64,000 nt of DNA, taken from contig WJXW01000005.1 of the NCBI GenBank assembly GCA_015832175.1, positions 434,001 to 498,000 on the forward strand. Reading direction: 5' to 3'. The notes below the pieces were generated by a model, which saw nothing but the letters and a program-made list of their open reading frames with translations, searched no databases and was not told the origin of the DNA. The stretch comes from Paraphaeosphaeria minitans. Taxonomy: Eukaryota > Ascomycota > Dothideomycetes > Pleosporales > Didymosphaeriaceae. Of the stretch, positions 23,547-35,657 are shown piece by piece. The first letter of the stretch is position 1; every line of letters starts with the position of its first letter. Position numbers and translations under genes: made by a program.

Positions 23547-25443
23547 ATGAGCCAACCCGGGAGACGTGGTGAACGCGCCCACACGGCCTCCTCCACTACC
23601 ACCACCCACGGCCCGACCATTACTACGACAACACATACTGGGAATGGTCCTCGAACGACTGTGATAACGAGAGCGCCTCATGCGACCACAATCGCATCGC
23701 CAACGGTGACGACTACGCACCAGATACCGTTCCCGCAAACACCTCGATCGTCTGCTGGAACGCAGACCGAGCGACAGCCTTCAATCCGCATCTGCCGTGC
23801 AGGAGCTGATCCGAACCTACAAGGAGACGATGCGGACACGCAAGAAAATCGCAGGCGCAGTTCTTCCGAGCCGGAGAGGCCGCAGCCCGCGCTTTTGAAG
23901 GAGGTGGAAGACCTGGAAATACGTCGGCATGCATCGACCACGCCATTGCAGACACTTCACGAAGAAGGTTCAGGGTACTCGGTACCACAAGTGGGTTACT
24001 ATACTCCAGTGTTACCGGAAAAGAATCCGCGGCGGCCAGCATTGGGACGGCAGGTATCGGCCATCGGTTTGCGTCATGCGCGAAACTTCCCGGAAGGCAT
24101 TTACGGCACGGATGTGGTAGACGTGCTTGATGTTATTGGTACGCATATTCGAAAATACAGTCTCCATTGTGCTAACGCCCTACACAGACCCCGAAGTGTC
24201 GACGCTTACGACTCTGAATAACGTTCAAAATTCCCTCTTCATACCCAATTTCGGACGTTTCTACGACCGTCGGCCCACGTATGAGCTCTCACAATCCGAA
24301 TCTACGAGCGACGAGGAAATGGCACGGCCACAAGCAGATGGCCAGCAGGGTGGGGAGGAAGAGACAGCGAATGAAAAAGCGAATCAAGATTCCACTGGAC
24401 ATCTGCGACCGGGTGATTCAAGCCGCTTAACGCGGACGAACACCATCTCTTCTGTCCTCACTGGCGTTTCAGAAGGCCATAATTACGCTGTGCTTCCACA
24501 TGGCGCGTCACTGCCAGGGTGGACAGCAGAGGAAAAGGCACTGCTCAACGATCGCGTGCGGCACCTGCTCCATTCTAGGCGAGCAAAGTTCAGGCGTAGT
24601 ATGCGCGGCTTCGGACGATACGTGCGCAAACCAGTGGGGTTCCTTATCACTCTATACGCTTTCCTTTTGACATTCTGGGGTGCTGCTTGGGTCCTCTTCC
24701 TCATCGGCTGGATCGGTGTCGGTGGCCGACAAGCATACTTCATTGAAATCTGTGATCAGATCTTGACAGCACTGTTTTGTGTGGTAGGTATCGGCATGGC
24801 ACCTTGGAGAGCCATTGACACCTACCACATGGCGTACGTGGCCAAATACGTTCACAAGACTTGGAGAGTAAGGAACCAGCGTGGACTGCCGGCACTGAGA
24901 AATCACAACGAGCTTCCGACTCTTCCAGAGACGCACAACTGGGAGGTTGACCGAGATCAAGATCGCGACGCCGAACAACCAGTCCTCACCACAGCCGAGC
25001 AAAAAAGGTTGGAGCATCATCAAAACAAGCTCGCCGACTCACATACGTTCTACAAACCACACGAAACTACCACGCACAACGCATTTTCTGTTCGACTCCT
25101 CATCGCTATTGTCGTACTCCTAGACTGCCATTCGTTGTTTCAAATGGCACTAGGCGGCACAACGTGGGGCATATACTACAAGGAACGCCCAAAAGCACTT
25201 ACAGCGGTCATTCTGACATGTAGTATCAGCTGCAATATCTCGGCTGGCATTACAATCAGTGTAGGCGACAAACGGAGCCGGAAGAAGCTCGTAGTAGAAC
25301 AGATGTTCCGACAAGGGCTGACGGAAGAAGCGTTGCACTCGTTGAGGAAAGAGCGAGGACTGGTTGCAGATGGTATTAAGAGGAAGGCCTCAAAAAAGGA
25401 GAAAGGTAAGATAAAGAGCGAGGTCATTGCAAGCGCGAACTGA
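23547..25443 (+). CDS. DUF2985 integral membrane protein
   Basis: Exons 23547-24138 and 24188-25443, joined by a 49-bp intron with a CTAAC branch site, give 615 aa. The first 330 residues are hydrophilic and low in complexity, starting with a Thr/His-rich stretch and continuing with acidic and Ser-rich parts. They probably form a long disordered cytosolic region. The membrane core begins at RYVRKPVGFLITLYAFLLTFWGAAW and continues through FIEICDQILTALFCVVGIGMAPWR, which matches the DUF2985 signature (partner helices and the APWR motif). Two more hydrophobic segments follow (LLIAIVVLLDCHSLFQMAL and ALTAVILTCSISCNISAGI). The C terminus is Lys-rich. The family is widespread in filamentous ascomycetes with no assigned function. 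Confidence 0.85.
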
Positions 25444-26109
25444 ATCTCCCGTACCTGTCAGCCATGAATCATACCCCTAGCGTTCTCGCTCATACCTTAA
25501 TGGAACTTAATTTCGGCCTCCCTGTCACTCTTATGATTGTGATAAAATTGGAGAGGGACCGCAATGTCGTCCACATACGCGAATATGCGCCCGCTTGACA
25601 ACCACATTTCCAGGTAGCGCTCAAGAAGCCATACCACCCCCAGATTAGGGAACGTCGCGTCCTAATGCGAACGGCACGGCCGAACCATGCCCCCGCACTT
25701 TCTGAAAAACACATGTGCCCCAGTGTTACTTCCCATGAACTTCAGCTCCCGGATAGACACGTGCTGCGCCTGGTTCAAACTTTGGTGAGGTGCGACAACA
25801 GCTCATGCGACCTGCTTGAATTGGGACTGATGCTCAAAACGAATGTGTTACCCTCGAATATCAGTGTCGCGGTCACGCTATAGATCTGGCGGCTGGTGCG
25901 TGACAGGTAGAAGCCGCTACCGTTGGACAAAAACATGTACGTTTCAGGCGGGCCATACATGAGCCCAGAGGCGGTGTGACAATTGGGGGATGTCCATGTG
26001 GAATCCGGTGGGTGTCTGTCCCTCATATGAATCAGTCAAGTGCCCCTAGGTGTTATCCAAGGTCTCTCAATGGAAGTTTCTGGAGACTGGATGCAGACAC
26101 GCACCCACT
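25444..26109. other. Spacer with possible minus-strand coding relics
   Basis: No complete gene is supported. A minus-strand segment (26026-25775) reads SRTSRQIYSVTATLIFEGNT, loosely like fungal 2EXR/F-box-like proteins. It stops near HLTK, and a second open segment follows after a CAG acceptor. The two could not be joined convincingly in frame. Confidence 0.3.
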
Positions 26110-26807
26110 TCACAGCTCATCCTTCCCTCCAATATTCCACCCATTCCCCGCCCCCAGCATCCAATTCACACCCACCAGATGCAACCCCGGCTTTCCAACC
26201 CATTCTCGTGCGCCGAAACTGCGTCGCTCCACGAACTCCTCGCCGCCAACATCCTCTTTGCTCAACTTTTGCTTTCCCTCCGGCTCACGATAAAGAAGAA
26301 ACAGATACCTATGCGGCCTAGAATCATCCTTGGGCCCGGGTGCCAGATACTGCGTCAGTGCCTCGCCTGCTGCTACTGTAGCGTCAGACGGGATGCGTGT
26401 AACGACCCAATGGCGCCAATAAGCAAATTTGGGATCATCGGGAGTCGGTGCGTCAGGGTCGATCATGAGCAGGGTGTAGGTTGCATCGGAAGGGACATGG
26501 GACTAGGAAATGTCAATCACATGCGTGTATGAGTTTGGTTCATGGAGATCTAGATATTTGTGCCAAGCAAAGAAAGCAGGATGTGAACGTGTGGACTAGC
26601 TCAAACGTACCTCTGGACTGAATGAGATACTCGGTGCTTCCTTGACCTCGCTCACTCTGAATAAGCTCCCCGCTACGATGGTTTGTCGTTGAATGAGACT
26701 GAGAGCTCGACCGAGGGCTTGAAGGTCTCAGGAATGACTGTAGAGGGAAGAAGGGAGGCTTTGGACAGGGACGCGAGCAGTGCGGAAGGTTCAATTAAAG
26801 CTGCCAT
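26110..26807 (-). pseudogene. PEBP (phosphatidylethanolamine-binding protein) family gene with a frameshift
   Basis: The gene reads MAALIEPSALLASLSKASLL from 26807 and reaches SVSFNDKP. It then hits a stop at about 26678, while the next frame continues perfectly as VAGSLFRVSEVKEAPSISFSPE to a GTACGT donor at 26611/26610. Exon 2 (26502-26110) reads SHVPSDATYTLLMIDPDAPT, WRHWVVTRIPSDA, APGPKDDSRPHRYLFLLYRE and GLHLVGVNWMLGAGNGW. These include the DPDAPxxxxP and GPKDDSRPHRY ligand-pocket motifs of PEBP and carboxypeptidase Y inhibitors. Exon 1 is 197 nt where 198 would be in frame, so exactly one base is missing around 26679-26684. No canonical intron repairs it. Either this is a recent pseudogene or the base was lost in assembly. 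The product would otherwise be about 196 aa, the usual length. Confidence 0.75.
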
Positions 26808-27238
26808 GATGACTGAGCTGCAGAGGGGTGGACAAAGAGAAATGGCTACTGTACTTCGAGAGATGTTCGTGGGGTACCTCTTGGTGTTGAGGAATAGACG
26901 CTGTCCATTGGTGGAAGATATGTCTGCCAAGGTCGATTCCTTGACCACTTATCTGCAACTCATGACAGTTTAAAACATTGTATTTAATAGGCAAAGACTT
27001 AAGATCGTCTCTCCATAAGCAACACCGCACTTGTAGTTTCCTGGTGGTGCTTCTTCGTTCGGATGGGCTCTGCTCTTAAAACATTGTCCATGTTGGCGGA
27101 CGGGGGGGGGGGTTTGGTATTTGCAAGAAGCTGCGGGAGTGTTTCTCTAATTTTGGTACCCAGCAACAGTGATTAATTTACATCGGAAGCCCCGGGTGTT
27201 GCACTTCCCTAGTGTGCGGGTATTAACTGCTACTGAAG
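26808..27238. other. Spacer between the PEBP gene and the transposon block
   Basis: This 430-bp stretch has normal base composition and no supported gene. It includes a run of ten or more G at about 27101-27113. It ends at the TTA that borders the Harbinger element. Confidence 0.55.
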
Positions 27239-27241
27239 TTA
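27239..27241 (+). repeat. Left target-site duplication (TTA)
   Basis: TTA directly precedes the left terminal inverted repeat and is matched by TTA directly after the right one at 43211-43213. PIF/Harbinger elements insert at TWA and make 3-bp duplications. Confidence 0.75.
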
Positions 27242-27445
27242 GGGCCTGTTCGGTGGGCGTGATCTCAAATCGTGATCTGGGCTTGATCTCGCCCGGTTTC
27301 AGTAAAGCGCTGGCGTAGAATTTTTTGTTAGTGTAGCCATACAAATCGTTCCAAAGACCCGCTTCTGACGTACCCAGATTAACCTGTGTTCGGTGACCGC
27401 CCATCTAAAAGTCTCATCTCGTTAAACTTTAGTGTTATTAATTAA
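27242..27445 (+). repeat. Outer, unmutated copy of the 204-bp Harbinger left end
   Basis: This segment is repeated in tandem starting at 27446. Comparing the two, about 20 positions differ, and in all of them the outer copy has C or G where the inner copy has T or A. The outer copy therefore escaped the mutational process that changed the inner one. Confidence 0.85.
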
Positions 27446-27652
27446 GGGCCTATTCGGTGGGCGTGATCTCAAATCGTGATCTGGGCTTGATCTCGCCTAG
27501 TTTCAGTAAAGCGCTAGCGTAGAATTTTTTGTTAGTGTAGCTATATAAATCGTTCTAAAGACCCACTTCTAACGTACCTAGATTAACCTATGTTTAGTAA
27601 CTGCCTATCTAAAAGTCTTATTTTATTAAACTTTAGTGTTATTATTAATTAA
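27446..27652 (+). repeat. Inner, RIP-mutated copy of the Harbinger left end
   Basis: This begins GGGCCTATTCGGT and follows the outer copy directly. It differs from it only by C-to-T and G-to-A changes plus a short indel in the final TTATTAATTAA. It is preceded by TTAA, so it could also mark the original end of the element. Confidence 0.8.
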
Positions 27653-27749
27653 TCCTTTATACTAACTCTAAGTACTTTAGCACGTAAGGCGTTATAAGAG
27701 CTCTTATAGAGCTTAACACCTACTTTATTACTAATATTAACTCTCTTTC

Positions 27750-28061
27750 TGTCCGTACAGTTTATCGTACAAATAGCACTGAGTGAAATAGGGGCCTGCC
27801 TACCTATAGGGACCCGCACAAGGACCCACTACTTAGGTTAGCGCTAAGAGGCAGAGACTTTATAAGGCCTTGCCTACCTATAAGAACCTACACAAGGACC
27901 CCCTGCTTAGGTTAGCGCTAAGAGGCAGAGACTTCATAAAGCCCTTAGTGCCCCTTTATACAATAAATAAGACGTAATTAATTAAACCTACTTCTTACCC
28001 TTTATATAATAGTATACTATTAACCCTTAAATGCTTAATTGCAGATTAAGCTAAACTAACA
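27750..28061 (+). repeat. 5' LTR of short retrotransposon copy 1
   Basis: 312 bp, TG...CA ends. It contains an internal tandem pair of about 72 bp (starting CCTACCTATAGGGACCCGCA), which accounts for the length difference from the 240-bp LTRs of copy 2. Confidence 0.85.
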
Positions 28062-30599
28062 CTAATTAGTAGTTAATTCTAAATTAACTATAAACTAGTA
28101 AGGTCTAAAGACAGAGCGCCCTACAAGCTAAATACGCAGGCTCTATATTGTTACCTTTACTAGAGATTAAATTTTAGATTGTATAATAAGTAGAAACAAA
28201 GCGCGCACATTTGTAAAGAGTTGCATAATCTAGTCTAAGCTATTTTATAGAAAAAAAAGGAGATAATACCTTTACTAGAGATTGAATTTTAGATTATACG
28301 ATAAGTAGAAACAAAGCGCATATATTTGTAAAGAGTTGTATAATCTAGTCTAAGCTATTCTATAGAAAAAAAAGGAGATAGTAAGCACATTTATAATCCT
28401 AAAAAACATATTACATAATTAAACTAGTAATAACTAAACGCAAACACGTCGCACAATTAAACTAGCAATAACTAAACACAAACACGTTGCATAACTAAGA
28501 AAGATAATAATAATATAGCCTTAAGACTAGGAGACTTCCTAGAGGAACTACAACCTAAGAATATTACGTAATAATTAATACTACCTCCTTAGTAGAAAGA
28601 CAAAGCTAAAGTAATATAGCTTTAATAAGTAAAGGAAGTAATAAATATTAAGGCTATTACCTTAAGAGAAGAGATTACATAAAAGTACTAAGTAGATAGA
28701 GTAGATCTATATAGCTACCTACCCCTTTCTCTAAAACAGCTAAACACTTATATAGTGTACATAATCGCGTAATATCGCGTAAGTAGCCTTAAAGGTAAAG
28801 AGGTAATCTCTTCTTTTACTAAAGATTTTAATAACTAGAAGGAGAGAATCTTTAATAAGATTAGTTATATAGTAAGAAGAGAGCTTATTACTTTTCTTAT
28901 AAAGAAAGGCTTTATTACTACTAATTCTATAACAAAGAACACCTATGTAAAGAAACTCTTTAAACTATTATAGCTTAACTATAAGCTACAGACTCTTTAT
29001 ACAATAACGCTATAACTATAACCTAAACTACTTTATATAATCTTAACAATGCAACCTACACTATCTATAGGCAATGTATATATATATAGAGCATAGCTAG
29101 GGCCTATCCCTATACATGCGAGGATAGAGACACTATATATAGAGCTACACTAGTAGCAGCAGCCTAAAACCTAGACTGCTTTTACCTAATAAACTACATT
29201 ATATAAAGAGGCTAGACACTTCTAGTCTCCTTAATAACTAGGAAATTATGCTTATATCTAGCTAGACAAGATTATTCTCTTTTAGAAGGCTTAGAGTAAA
29301 GAGAATAACTACACTAGTAGGCTATACAATATCTTAGTAGATAAAGTAAAAGTCTTTAGAGAACTATACTATAGGCTAAGTATACTATAGGACTAGTATA
29401 TAAACATCTTCCTAGGAATCCTTTCTAATTGTGCGAGTACCTACTACCTATATAACATTAGACTAGGACTTCTATAGGATGAATTGTACAACAGACTAAA
29501 TAGGCACTTTAACACTAGTGTTAATTATAATTAGTACTAGATAGACTAGACCACTCTTACCTTTAAACACTATAAAAGGGATAATCTAGCTACTACATCG
29601 CACAAGGCCCTAGAAGTAATAATTAATAAGCTCACCTTAGCCTAAAGGGCTCTTAGACAAGGCTTTAGTAGTAAACTATAACTATACACTACTATTATAT
29701 AAGCATACTGCGGCTATTCTAACCTTAAATAAGCTATATTTAACTTTAAAAATATAGTAGAAGGCTTACTTAGTAACCTTTATACGTTACTCTAAGTTAC
29801 TAAAGATAGGAAAAAGTCACAGTTCTTCTAAGATAGTAAAGAGGTGTACTATACTAATTAATAATATAATAATCCTAATTGTATAAGAGGATCTAGCCTC
29901 TCTAGAGGTAGATTAACCTTTAGACTAAAAGGAAAGAGTAACTTTAGAAGTTTAAACTCTTATATAAAGTAGAAATACTTTATATGCTATAAAGAAGGAT
30001 GCTAGTTCACTAACTATCTACTAAGGGATACTTAGCGAGCTAGAAGGTAATATATATTATTATACGCTAACTTCTATAAATATAAACTCTCTGCTATAGA
30101 TGTATAAGTATACATCTTTAACTTTAAAGGAGAGCTAGAGGAAGAAGACTATCGCATAAAAAAGAAGGAAGATAAATAAGACTAATAGAGTAATAAAGAA
30201 GAAGCACAGAAGGCTACCTTATACCTTACTTCTACTATATACCTTTATTGTATAACTAGGAGCGATCCTTCTATACCTACTTACTAAGACCTAGCGCTAA
30301 GCATTATATTACTTAACACCCTACTTTCTATTTACGCATAGGACATATATCTAGAAAGAGTCTTATTACGTAATATAACTCTACTACTATGCGAAGGGGT
30401 AGAGTAAGAACTAAGCAGGTTAGCTATTACTACCTATTTACATAAAAGTAGGTATAAACAGGACCTCTACTACACAGTAACACTACACCTACCTTACAAC
30501 CTGTTCTAATAGAGGAAGGCTAACTGTATAGATAGAGAAGGATAAAAAAGGGAAAGCGTATAATAGATATAAGCTATTGTATAAAAAAAAAGTTACTAG

Positions 30600-30911
30600 T
30601 GTCTGTATAGTTTATCGTACAAATAGCACTAAGTAAAATAGGGGCCTGCCTACCTATAGGAACCCGCACAAGGACCCACTACTTAGGTTAGCGCTAAGAG
30701 GCAGAGACTTTATAAAGCCTTACCTACCTATAAGGACCTACACAAGGACCCCCTGCTTAGGTTAGCGCTAAGAGGCAGAGACTTTATAAAGCCCTTAGTG
30801 CCCCTTTGTACGATAGACAAGACGTAATTAATTAAACCTACTTCTTACCCTTTGCACGATAGTATACTATTAACCCTCAAATGCTTAATTGCAGATTGAG
30901 CCAAACCAACA
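30600..30911 (+). repeat. 3' LTR of short retrotransposon copy 1
   Basis: 312 bp, the same length as its partner, with the same 72-bp internal duplication. Differences from the 5' LTR are mostly C/T and G/A transitions. Confidence 0.85.
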
Positions 30912-30916
30912 CTTTC

Positions 30917-32150
30917 TTCTATTATAGACGCTAGTGTTATCTCTATTAACGTTTACAGTGTTGCTAACGCCTAGAGAGAGCTAGAGTTAAAGTCTATAGT
31001 TACTATATATAATTAAAACGCTCCTCTTAGCGCTTATAGAGTAGGTAAAGAACTATAGGTAATATATAAATACTAGTTATAAGGCAACAGTGTAGTGTAT
31101 AGTAGCTAAAAAAGTAGCCTTAGTGTCTTTGCTAGGCGTAGTGTTATCTATCTAGTAGTGTAAAAATTACTATAATAGCTATAAGGTAGACTAAAAAGTC
31201 TAGTAAAAGCTAAACAACCTCTCTAGATTTACTATAAACAAGTTTAGCGTTATTATAAAAGACAGCTAGGCGCTAATAAAGTACTTTAAAAAATACCTAG
31301 ATACTTAAAAATATTATATAAAGCCTCTAGCATATAAGAACCTACACTAGCAACTATTTAATAGCGTAATTACTAATAGAGCTAGGGTAAGAGATATTAA
31401 TTAATTAATTATAGTAATAGTTAAAAGTAATAGTAAAGAGGATAGTAATAAGATAGAGACTCTAGGGCCTTATAAAAAGTGTATAGAAATATTAACTATA
31501 GCAAAGAGATCTTATAAAAAGATAACTTTAACTAATAAGTTAAGTAAGTAGGTTAGCAATATAGCTATAGAAATTAGAGGATTAGCAGAAGCTCTATTAA
31601 AAAATCTCTAGTAGGAGGTAATTAATTATTTTATAAAAATGTACAGTGTTCTAGATTACTACTTAAAGATACTAATTACTAAGTGTTTTAAGTTACTTTT
31701 TATTACTAAGCTCTATCTAAGTCTTAAGCCTTAATTAGTGTAGAAAATCTAGGTAAAGAATAAAGTAAATAAGCAGCTAGGTGTTCTACGCGACAAGCAG
31801 CTGCGGCTACACGCTATTAGGCTAACTTAGGAGGGTAATAGTAAGTTAAAAAAAAAAGAGTAAGTTATAGAGTTTCTATAGAAAGTTAATAAGTATATAA
31901 AAGTAAATTAGCGTAACGCACTAAGACTAGCAATAGTAGTCTATATACTAGTTAGTGTTTTACTTACCCTTTATAGTATTACTACTCTAGCAACCTACGC
32001 CTTCTCTCCTATACTTTACTTTCCTAAATCGCTTATTTATACAACGCCTATATCTCCTTTACTATCTCTTTGCGCTATAACTCCTACTTCTCCCTTATTA
32101 AAAGCTAATTTATTAGGTGTTAATCCTCTACAATAACAACCTCCTAAAAA
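30917..32150 (+). pseudogene. Degraded plus-strand part of the Harbinger element
   Basis: This piece of host transposon lies between the two short retrotransposons and left of the transposase C terminus. Plus-strand reading gives short coding-looking stretches rich in Lys (around 31150-31640) interrupted by TAG/TAA codons. Harbingers normally carry a second, Myb/SANT-like ORF. This convergent position would suit it, but I could not recognise the domain itself. Confidence 0.35.
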
Positions 32151-32560
32151 AAGTTCTTATGCCACTTACTAGCGTACGCAGGTAGTTACTTAAAGTCCTT
32201 ACCTACGCTGCCTATTTAATTAATTAGATTATATATAGCTATAAGAGCGTATATAAGCTTAACCTAAGTTATAATATTAAACTTATAAGACCTATTAAAA
32301 ATCCTCTAATAACGCTTAAAGACGCCAAACGTACGCTTAATAATATTTTAGAGACTACTATACTAGTAATTAAATAGCTCCTCTACTATTTAAAGCCTAC
32401 TATCTAGCAGCTGCGCTATCTCTTAAAGGTAATAGCGTACGCTACAATATAGTATAAGTGTTATATCGCTATTTATATACCTAGCGTCCGCTAGGTAATA
32501 TTTACCTAGAGGAACTATAAATCCTTATTAATAAGCGTCTATAAGCACTTAGGCGTTATA
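32150..32560 (-). pseudogene. PIF/Harbinger transposase remnant (DDE_Tnp_4)
   Basis: The minus strand reads PLGKYYLADARYINSDITL, close to the family block ending in a catalytic Asp (YYLVDAGY type). It continues through VRYYL, ELFNY, SL-NIIKRTFGVFKRY (the family's RHASLRNVIERxFGVLKKRF block) and finally VKLIYALIAIYNLI. In-frame stops fall where Trp, Gln or Arg codons would be expected, as RIP predicts. The N-terminal part lies on the other side of the nested insertions. No intact transposase remains. Confidence 0.8.
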
Positions 32561-32880
32561 AGCGCTGCCCTCCTAGCTAGCTAAGATATATATAAAGTTT
32601 ATATTAAAGTTAACAGCTACTAATACGTTTTAGGAGAGGTATCTATAGCAATTTCTATATTATTTAGAGTTATCTACTAGCACGTAGACCTTAAAGTTTA
32701 ACCTATTAAGAGCTCCTACACAGTCCTTAAAAAAAGGTATATATTTTAGGTTATTACGTATAGCCTTTAGGCAGGCGCTAGAGGGTAAATATATAACTTC
32801 TAGATATAGTAAAAAGACTATAGTAAGGACTTTGTAAAAGTTACTACTAATATTAGTAAAAGTTAGGCAAAATCTCTATA

Positions 32881-33120
32881 TATATCTGTATAGTTTATCG
32901 TACAAATAGCACTAAGTGAAATAGGGGCCTACCTACCTATAGGGACCTGCACAAGGACCCACTACTTAGGTTAGCGCTAAGAGGCAGAGACTTCATAAAG
33001 CCCTTAGTGCCCCTTTATACAATAGACAAGACGTAATTAATTAAACCTACTTCTTACCCTTTGCATAATAGTATACTATTAACCCTTAAATACTTAATTA
33101 CAGATTAAGCTAAACTAACA
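32881..33120 (+). repeat. 5' LTR of short retrotransposon copy 2
   Basis: 240 bp. It lacks the 72-bp internal duplication found in the LTRs of copy 1. Confidence 0.8.
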
Positions 33121-35657
33121 CTAATTAGTGGTTAATTCTAATTAACTATAAACTAGTAAGGTCTGAAGATAGAGCGCCCTATAAGCTAGATACGTAGGCT
33201 CTATATTATTACTTTTACTAGAGATTAAATTTTAGATTATATAATAAGTAGAAACAAAGCGCGCACATTTGTAAAGAGTTGCATAATCTAGTCTAAGCTA
33301 TTTTATAGAAAAAAAAGGAGATAATACCTTTACTAGAGATTGAATTTTAGATTATACGATAAGTAGAAACAAAGCGCATATATTTGTAAAGAGTTGTATA
33401 ATCTAGTCTAAGCTATTCTATAGAAAAGAAAAGAGATAGTAAGCATATTTATAACTTTAAAAAACATGTCGCATAATTAAACTAGTAATAACTAAACGTA
33501 AACACGTCATATAATTAAACTAGTAATAACTAAACGCAGACACGTTACATAACTAAGAAAGACAATAATAATATAACCTTAAAACTAGGAGACTTTTTAG
33601 AGGAACTATAACCTAAGGACGTTGCGTAATAATTAATACTACCTCCTTAGTAGAAAGATAAAGCCAAAGCAATATAGCTTTAATAAGTAGAGGAAGTAAC
33701 AAATATTAAGGCTATTACCTTAAGAGGAGAGATTACATAAAAGTACTAAGTAGACAGAGTAGATCTACACAGCTACCTACTCCCTTCTCTAAAACAGCTA
33801 AACACTTATATAGTATATATAATTATATAATATCGCGTAAATAGCCTTAAAGGTAAAGAGGTAATCTCTTCTTTTACTAAAGATTTTAATAACTAAAAGG
33901 AGAGAACCTTTAATAAGATTAGTTATGTAGTAAGAAGAGAGCTTATTACTTTTCTTATAAAGGAAGGCTTTATTACTACTAATTCTATAACAAAGGACAC
34001 CTATGCAAAGAAACTCTTTAAACTATTATAGCTTAATTATAAGCTATAGACTTTTTATATAATAACGCTATAATCGCAACCTAAACCGCTTTATATAATT
34101 TTAATAATGTAACTTACACTATTTATAGGCAATGTATATATATATAGAGCACAGCTAGGGCCTATCCCTATACGTGTGAGGATAGAGACACTATATATAA
34201 AGCTATACTAGTGGCAGCAGCCTAAAACCTAGACTGCTTTTGCCTAACAAACTATATTATATAAAGAGGCTAGACACTCTTAGTCTCCTTAATAACTAGG
34301 AAATTATGCTTATATCTAGCTAGACAAGATTATTCTCTTTTAGAAGGCTTAGAGTAAAGAGAATAACTACACTAGTAGGCTATACAATATCTTAGTAGAT
34401 AAAGTAAAAGTCTTTAGAGAACTATACTATAGGCTAAGTATACTATAGGACTAGTATATAAACATCTTCCTAGGAATCCTTTCTAATTGTGCGAGTACCT
34501 ACTACCTATATAACATTAGACTAGGACTTCTATAGGATGAATTGTACAACAGACTAAATAGGCACTTTAACACTAGTGTTAATTATAATTAGTACTAGAT
34601 AGACTAGACCACTCTTACCTTTAAACACTATAAAAGGGATAATCTAGCTACTATATTGCATAAGGCCCTAGAAGTAATAATTAATAAGCTTACCTTAGCC
34701 TAAAAGGCTCTTAGACAAGGCTTTAGTAGTAAATTACAACTACACACTACTATTATATAAGTATACTGCAGCTATCTTAACCTTAAACAAGCTATATTTA
34801 ACCCTAAAAACATAGTAAAAGGCTTACTTAGTAACCTTTATATATTACTCTAAGTTACTAAAGATAGGAAGAAGTTATAGTTCTTCTAAGATAGTAAAGA
34901 GGTGTACTACACTAATTAATAATATAATAATCCTAATTATATAAGAGAATCTAGCCTCTCTAGAGGTAGATTAACCTTTAGACTAAAAGGAAGGGGTAAC
35001 TTTAGAAGTTTAAGCTCTTATATAAAGTAGAAATACTTTATATACTATAAAGAAAAATGCTAGTCTACTAACTATCTACTAAGGGATACTTAGTAAGCTA
35101 GAAGGCAATATATATTATTATACGCTAACTTCTATAAATATAAACCCTCTACTATAGATATATAAGCATACATCCTTAACTTTAAAAGAGAGCTAGAGGA
35201 AGAAGACTATTACATAAAAGAGAAAGAAGATAAATAAGACTAATAAAGTAATAAAGAAGAAGCACAGAAGACTACTTTATACCTTACTTCTACTACATAC
35301 CTTTATTGTATAACTAAGAGCGATCTTTCTATACCTACTTACTAAGACCTAGCGCTAAGCATTGTATTACTTAACACTCTACTTTCTATTTGCGCATAGG
35401 ACATATGCCTAGAAAGAGCCTTATTGTATAATGCGACTCTACTACTATACAAAGGGGTAGGGTAAGAACTAAGTAGGTTAGCTATTACTACCTATTTACA
35501 CAAGAGTAGGTGCAAATAGGACCTCTACTACATAGTAACACTACACCTACTTCACAACCTGTTCTAATAGGGGAAGGCTAACTATATAAATAGAGAAGGA
35601 TAGGAAAGGGAAAGTGTATAATAGATATAAGCTATCGCACAAAAGAAAAGTTGCTAG

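Larger units (their letters stand above)
27750..30911 (+). mobile_element. Short LTR retrotransposon, copy 1 (gag-only, RIP-degraded)
   Basis: Two 312-bp LTRs bound a 2.54-kb interior, and a perfect 5-bp target duplication CTTTC flanks them (27745-27749 and 30912-30916). LTRs begin TGTC and end ACA. The interior reads on the plus strand with many TAG/TAA stops. Near 29965-30020 it encodes KYFICYKEGC, a CCHC-type zinc-knuckle remnant of Gag. I could not find reverse transcriptase or integrase motifs, and the interior is too short for a full pol, so the element was probably non-autonomous. It is inserted in the Harbinger transposon. Confidence 0.85.

Noticed and set aside
25490..26026. Possible 2EXR/F-box-like gene on the minus strand
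   Set aside because: Two open segments could not be joined in frame with credible splice sites, and similarity is limited to a short SRTSRQIY motif.
27147..27404. 85-codon minus-strand ORF at the left transposon border
   Set aside because: It runs from flanking DNA across the terminal repeat of the transposon and matches nothing; it exists only because the outer repeat copy escaped RIP.
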